In this document: positions 4,694 to 6,059 of the stretch, one piece after another
How positions within the stretch are numbered: position 1 is the stretch's first letter
Layout: every line of letters starts with the position of its first letter
Assembly (NCBI GenBank): GCA_014728185.1
Contig: WJMB01000029.1
Location: 1 to 6,059 of the forward strand
From: Candidatus Coatesiibacteriota bacterium
Lineage (GTDB): Bacteria > RBG-13-66-14
Reading direction: 5' to 3'
DNA length: 6,059 nucleotides
The notes under the pieces: model-generated
Told to the model about the DNA's origin: nothing
Database searches by the model: none
Seen by the model: only the letters and a program-made list of their open reading frames with translations
Program-made: the position numbers and the translations under genes

Positions 4694-5848
4694 ATGCCCA
4701 AACTGCAATCGATCGTTTGCCTGCTGTTGTCGGCGCTGGCCGCCGCGGGCCAGGGACCGCCGGCCGAGTCGCTGGAGTTGGAGCGCGAAGGCGTCGAGTA
4801 CCGCTGCGAGCCGCGCACTGTCGAGGGCGACTATCACCGGCGCTTCGACGGTCTGACCTGCGCGCGAATGACCGAAGAGGGCTGGAGCGAGATCGGCTCT
4901 CTGGAGCTGACGCTGGACGGCGCTCCCCTCGGCGGCGGGCTCTCCGCCGTGGACCTCGAGGGCGACGGCAAGCCCGAGCTGGCCGTCTGGACCTTCACAG
5001 CGGGAAACGACGTCACAGCGAGCTCCGGGCTGGTCCTGCTGCGGCCCACGCCCCGGGGACTGGTGACGCTGTTCAGCAGTCTGGGCGGCGGCGCGCTGCC
5101 CCTGGACGTTGACGGCGACGGCATCCAGGAGGTCCTCTGCTTCGGCTCCTGGTGGCCGGCTCACCTGGGCCGGGTGAGCCGGGTGGAGTTCGCCAACCAG
5201 GTCTGGCTTTACAATGACTCCGGCTACACCCCGGCGGCGCTCACCGACTTCCCAGGGCTCTACACCGACATGGCCGACAGCCACGCCGATCAGCTATTCG
5301 AGCTGGCGGCCGACGAGAACCCCGACCCGGCGGCGCTGGTGCACCACGCCGCCGGAGAGCTGATCCACCTGGCCCTGGGCGGCCTCGACGGCGAGTACGC
5401 CGCCGCCTGGGAGCAGTACGGCGTCGAGCTGCGTCCGACACTGCTGGAACTCGACCCCGAGGGCTGGAACGAGCTGGAGCTGTTCTTCGGCACGGGACCG
5501 GAGAACGTCCGCCTGGCGCTGACCCCGGCGACCAGGACCATCCCGCGTCTGGTCGGGCAGGTCGAGTTTTACGGTGACTGCGGCTACTACCGCGTCGACG
5601 CCCTGGGCCACGGCACAGCCGGCCTCGTCACCCTGGAGCTCTACTACATCGACGACAGTCAACAGGACTTCGTCGAGTGGCACCTGGTATACGTGATGTA
5701 TCTCAACGGTCCCCGGGGCACCACCATCGAGGCCGAGGACGCCGACGGGGACGGCCGCACCGAGGTCGTCCTGGTCTACCCCAATATCGACGGCGGATCC
5801 CCCGTGGTGACCCTGGAGGTCGGCCTGGACGGCTTCTCCCCCCAGTGA
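4694..5848 (+). CDS. Secreted protein with FG-GAP/VCBS-like calcium-loop motifs, function unknown
   Basis: This 384-residue protein is not assigned to a named family. Residues 1-19 form a signal peptide (MPKLQ, then a leucine-rich core and ALAAAG), with cleavage likely near residues 18-20. There is no lipobox Cys at that point. Three Asp-rich loops of the D-x-(D/E)-GDG-x-x-E kind occur: DLEGDGKPE (87-95), DVDGDGIQE (138-146) and DADGDGRTE (349-357). Each is followed by a hydrophobic strand (LAVWTF, VLCFGS, VVLVYP). This pattern is known from FG-GAP/VCBS repeats and other extracellular calcium-binding beta-propellers. About 200 residues between the second and third motif lack it, including a His/Ala-rich helical stretch (DSHADQLFELAADENPDPAA, then HHAAGEL). 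Four Cys remain in the mature part (38, 56, 149, 296). No catalytic triad or known enzyme motif was seen. The next gene starts 26 bases later and also encodes an exported protein, so an operon is likely. Confidence 0.8.
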   Translation: MPKLQSIVCLLLSALAAAGQGPPAESLELEREGVEYRCEPRTVEGDYHRRFDGLTCARMTEEGWSEIGSLELTLDGAPLGGGLSAVDLEGDGKPELAVWTFTAGNDVTASSGLVLLRPTPRGLVTLFSSLGGGALPLDVDGDGIQEVLCFGSWWPAHLGRVSRVEFANQVWLYNDSGYTPAALTDFPGLYTDMADSHADQLFELAADENPDPAALVHHAAGELIHLALGGLDGEYAAAWEQYGVELRPTLLELDPEGWNELELFFGTGPENVRLALTPATRTIPRLVGQVEFYGDCGYYRVDALGHGTAGLVTLELYYIDDSQQDFVEWHLVYVMYLNGPRGTTIEAEDADGDGRTEVVLVYPNIDGGSPVVTLEVGLDGFSPQ

Positions 5849-5874
5849 GTATCCCTCCGACCGCGAGGTGAACG

Positions 5875-6059
5875 ATGAGACGCGCCCCGAGCCTGCTGCT
5901 TCTGCTGCCCGTGCTCTGCGCGGCCAACGTGGCCGAAGAATCCATCGAGGAGCCGCGGGAAGAGTTCATCCAGCTTGCCCTCACCCTCGACGGCGAGGAT
6001 TACCTGATCGAGGCCCTGCAGACCTTCATCGGCTACTTCGGCTGGTTCGAGGAGGTCCA
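5875..6059 (+). CDS. N-terminus of a secreted protein, runs off the window (partial)
   Basis: Sixty-one codons are visible, open to the end of the window. AGGTGA just upstream (5866-5871) serves as the ribosome binding site. The start MRRAPSLLLLLPVLCAANVA is a clear signal peptide: two Arg, a Leu core, then small residues. The Cys has Leu at -1, so it does not fit a lipobox well; signal peptidase I cleavage near AANVA is more likely than lipoprotein processing. The mature part begins acidic (EESIEEPREE), followed by FIQLALTLDGEDYLIEALQTFIGYFGWFEEV, a mostly amphipathic stretch rich in aromatic residues. No family is recognised. It is 26 bases from the preceding secreted-protein gene and probably shares its transcript. 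Confidence 0.75.
   Translation, partial: MRRAPSLLLLLPVLCAANVAEESIEEPREEFIQLALTLDGEDYLIEALQTFIGYFGWFEEV

Noticed and set aside
4499..5284. Minus-strand open frame of 261 codons opposite the secreted-protein gene
   Set aside because: The plus strand has a signal peptide, ribosome binding site and DxDGDG motifs in frame. The minus-strand product is compositionally biased and lacks a recognisable start signal.

Overview
The window comes from a GC-rich bacterial chromosome. Hand-counted lines of ordinary coding sequence run near 65-67% GC. Genes are closely packed on both strands. There is an NtrC-type (sigma-54) regulator tail and several secreted proteins, one of them ending in a C-terminal domain that looks like a type IX secretion (Por) sorting or FlgD-like tail. 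This fits an uncultured lineage of, or near, the Fibrobacteres-Chlorobi-Bacteroidetes group or one of the GC-rich candidate phyla that use such tails. That placement is inference; no rRNA or other phylogenetic marker is present.

Layout. 2-142 is the end of an NtrC-family response regulator (Fis-type helix-turn-helix), followed by a strong hairpin at 174-215. 312-1892 encodes a 526-residue secreted protein: signal peptide, seven tandem 46-47-residue repeats (probably a seven-bladed beta-propeller), a fibronectin-III-like segment and a sorting-type tail. Everything from about 143 to 1392 is AT-rich (sampled lines 32-43% GC), and the same reading frame then switches abruptly to host-like GC. 1890-2090 holds two copies of a 101-bp hairpin-bearing intergenic repeat, followed by a perfect hairpin at 2130-2151. 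On the minus strand, 2220-3176 is ornithine carbamoyltransferase (argF) with a TTG start, a good ribosome binding site and a near-consensus sigma-70 promoter. Divergent from it, 3332-3988 is protein-L-isoaspartate O-methyltransferase (pcm), whose likely -10 box lies so close to the ATG that the transcript may be leaderless. 4060-4506 is a single-domain universal stress protein that lacks the end of the usual ATP-binding motif. 4694-5848 is an unrecognised secreted protein with three Asp-rich, FG-GAP/VCBS-like calcium-loop motifs. 26 bases later, at 5875, begins another secreted protein that runs off the window.

How they work together. argF is a housekeeping arginine-biosynthesis gene. pcm (protein repair) and the universal stress protein form a plausible stress or maintenance pair on one transcript. 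The two 3'-most genes look like an operon of exported proteins. No defence system, CRISPR array, transposase, tRNA or rRNA was found. The most unusual feature is the mosaic gene at 312-1892, which looks like an AT-rich passenger domain joined in frame to a GC-rich resident sorting tail.
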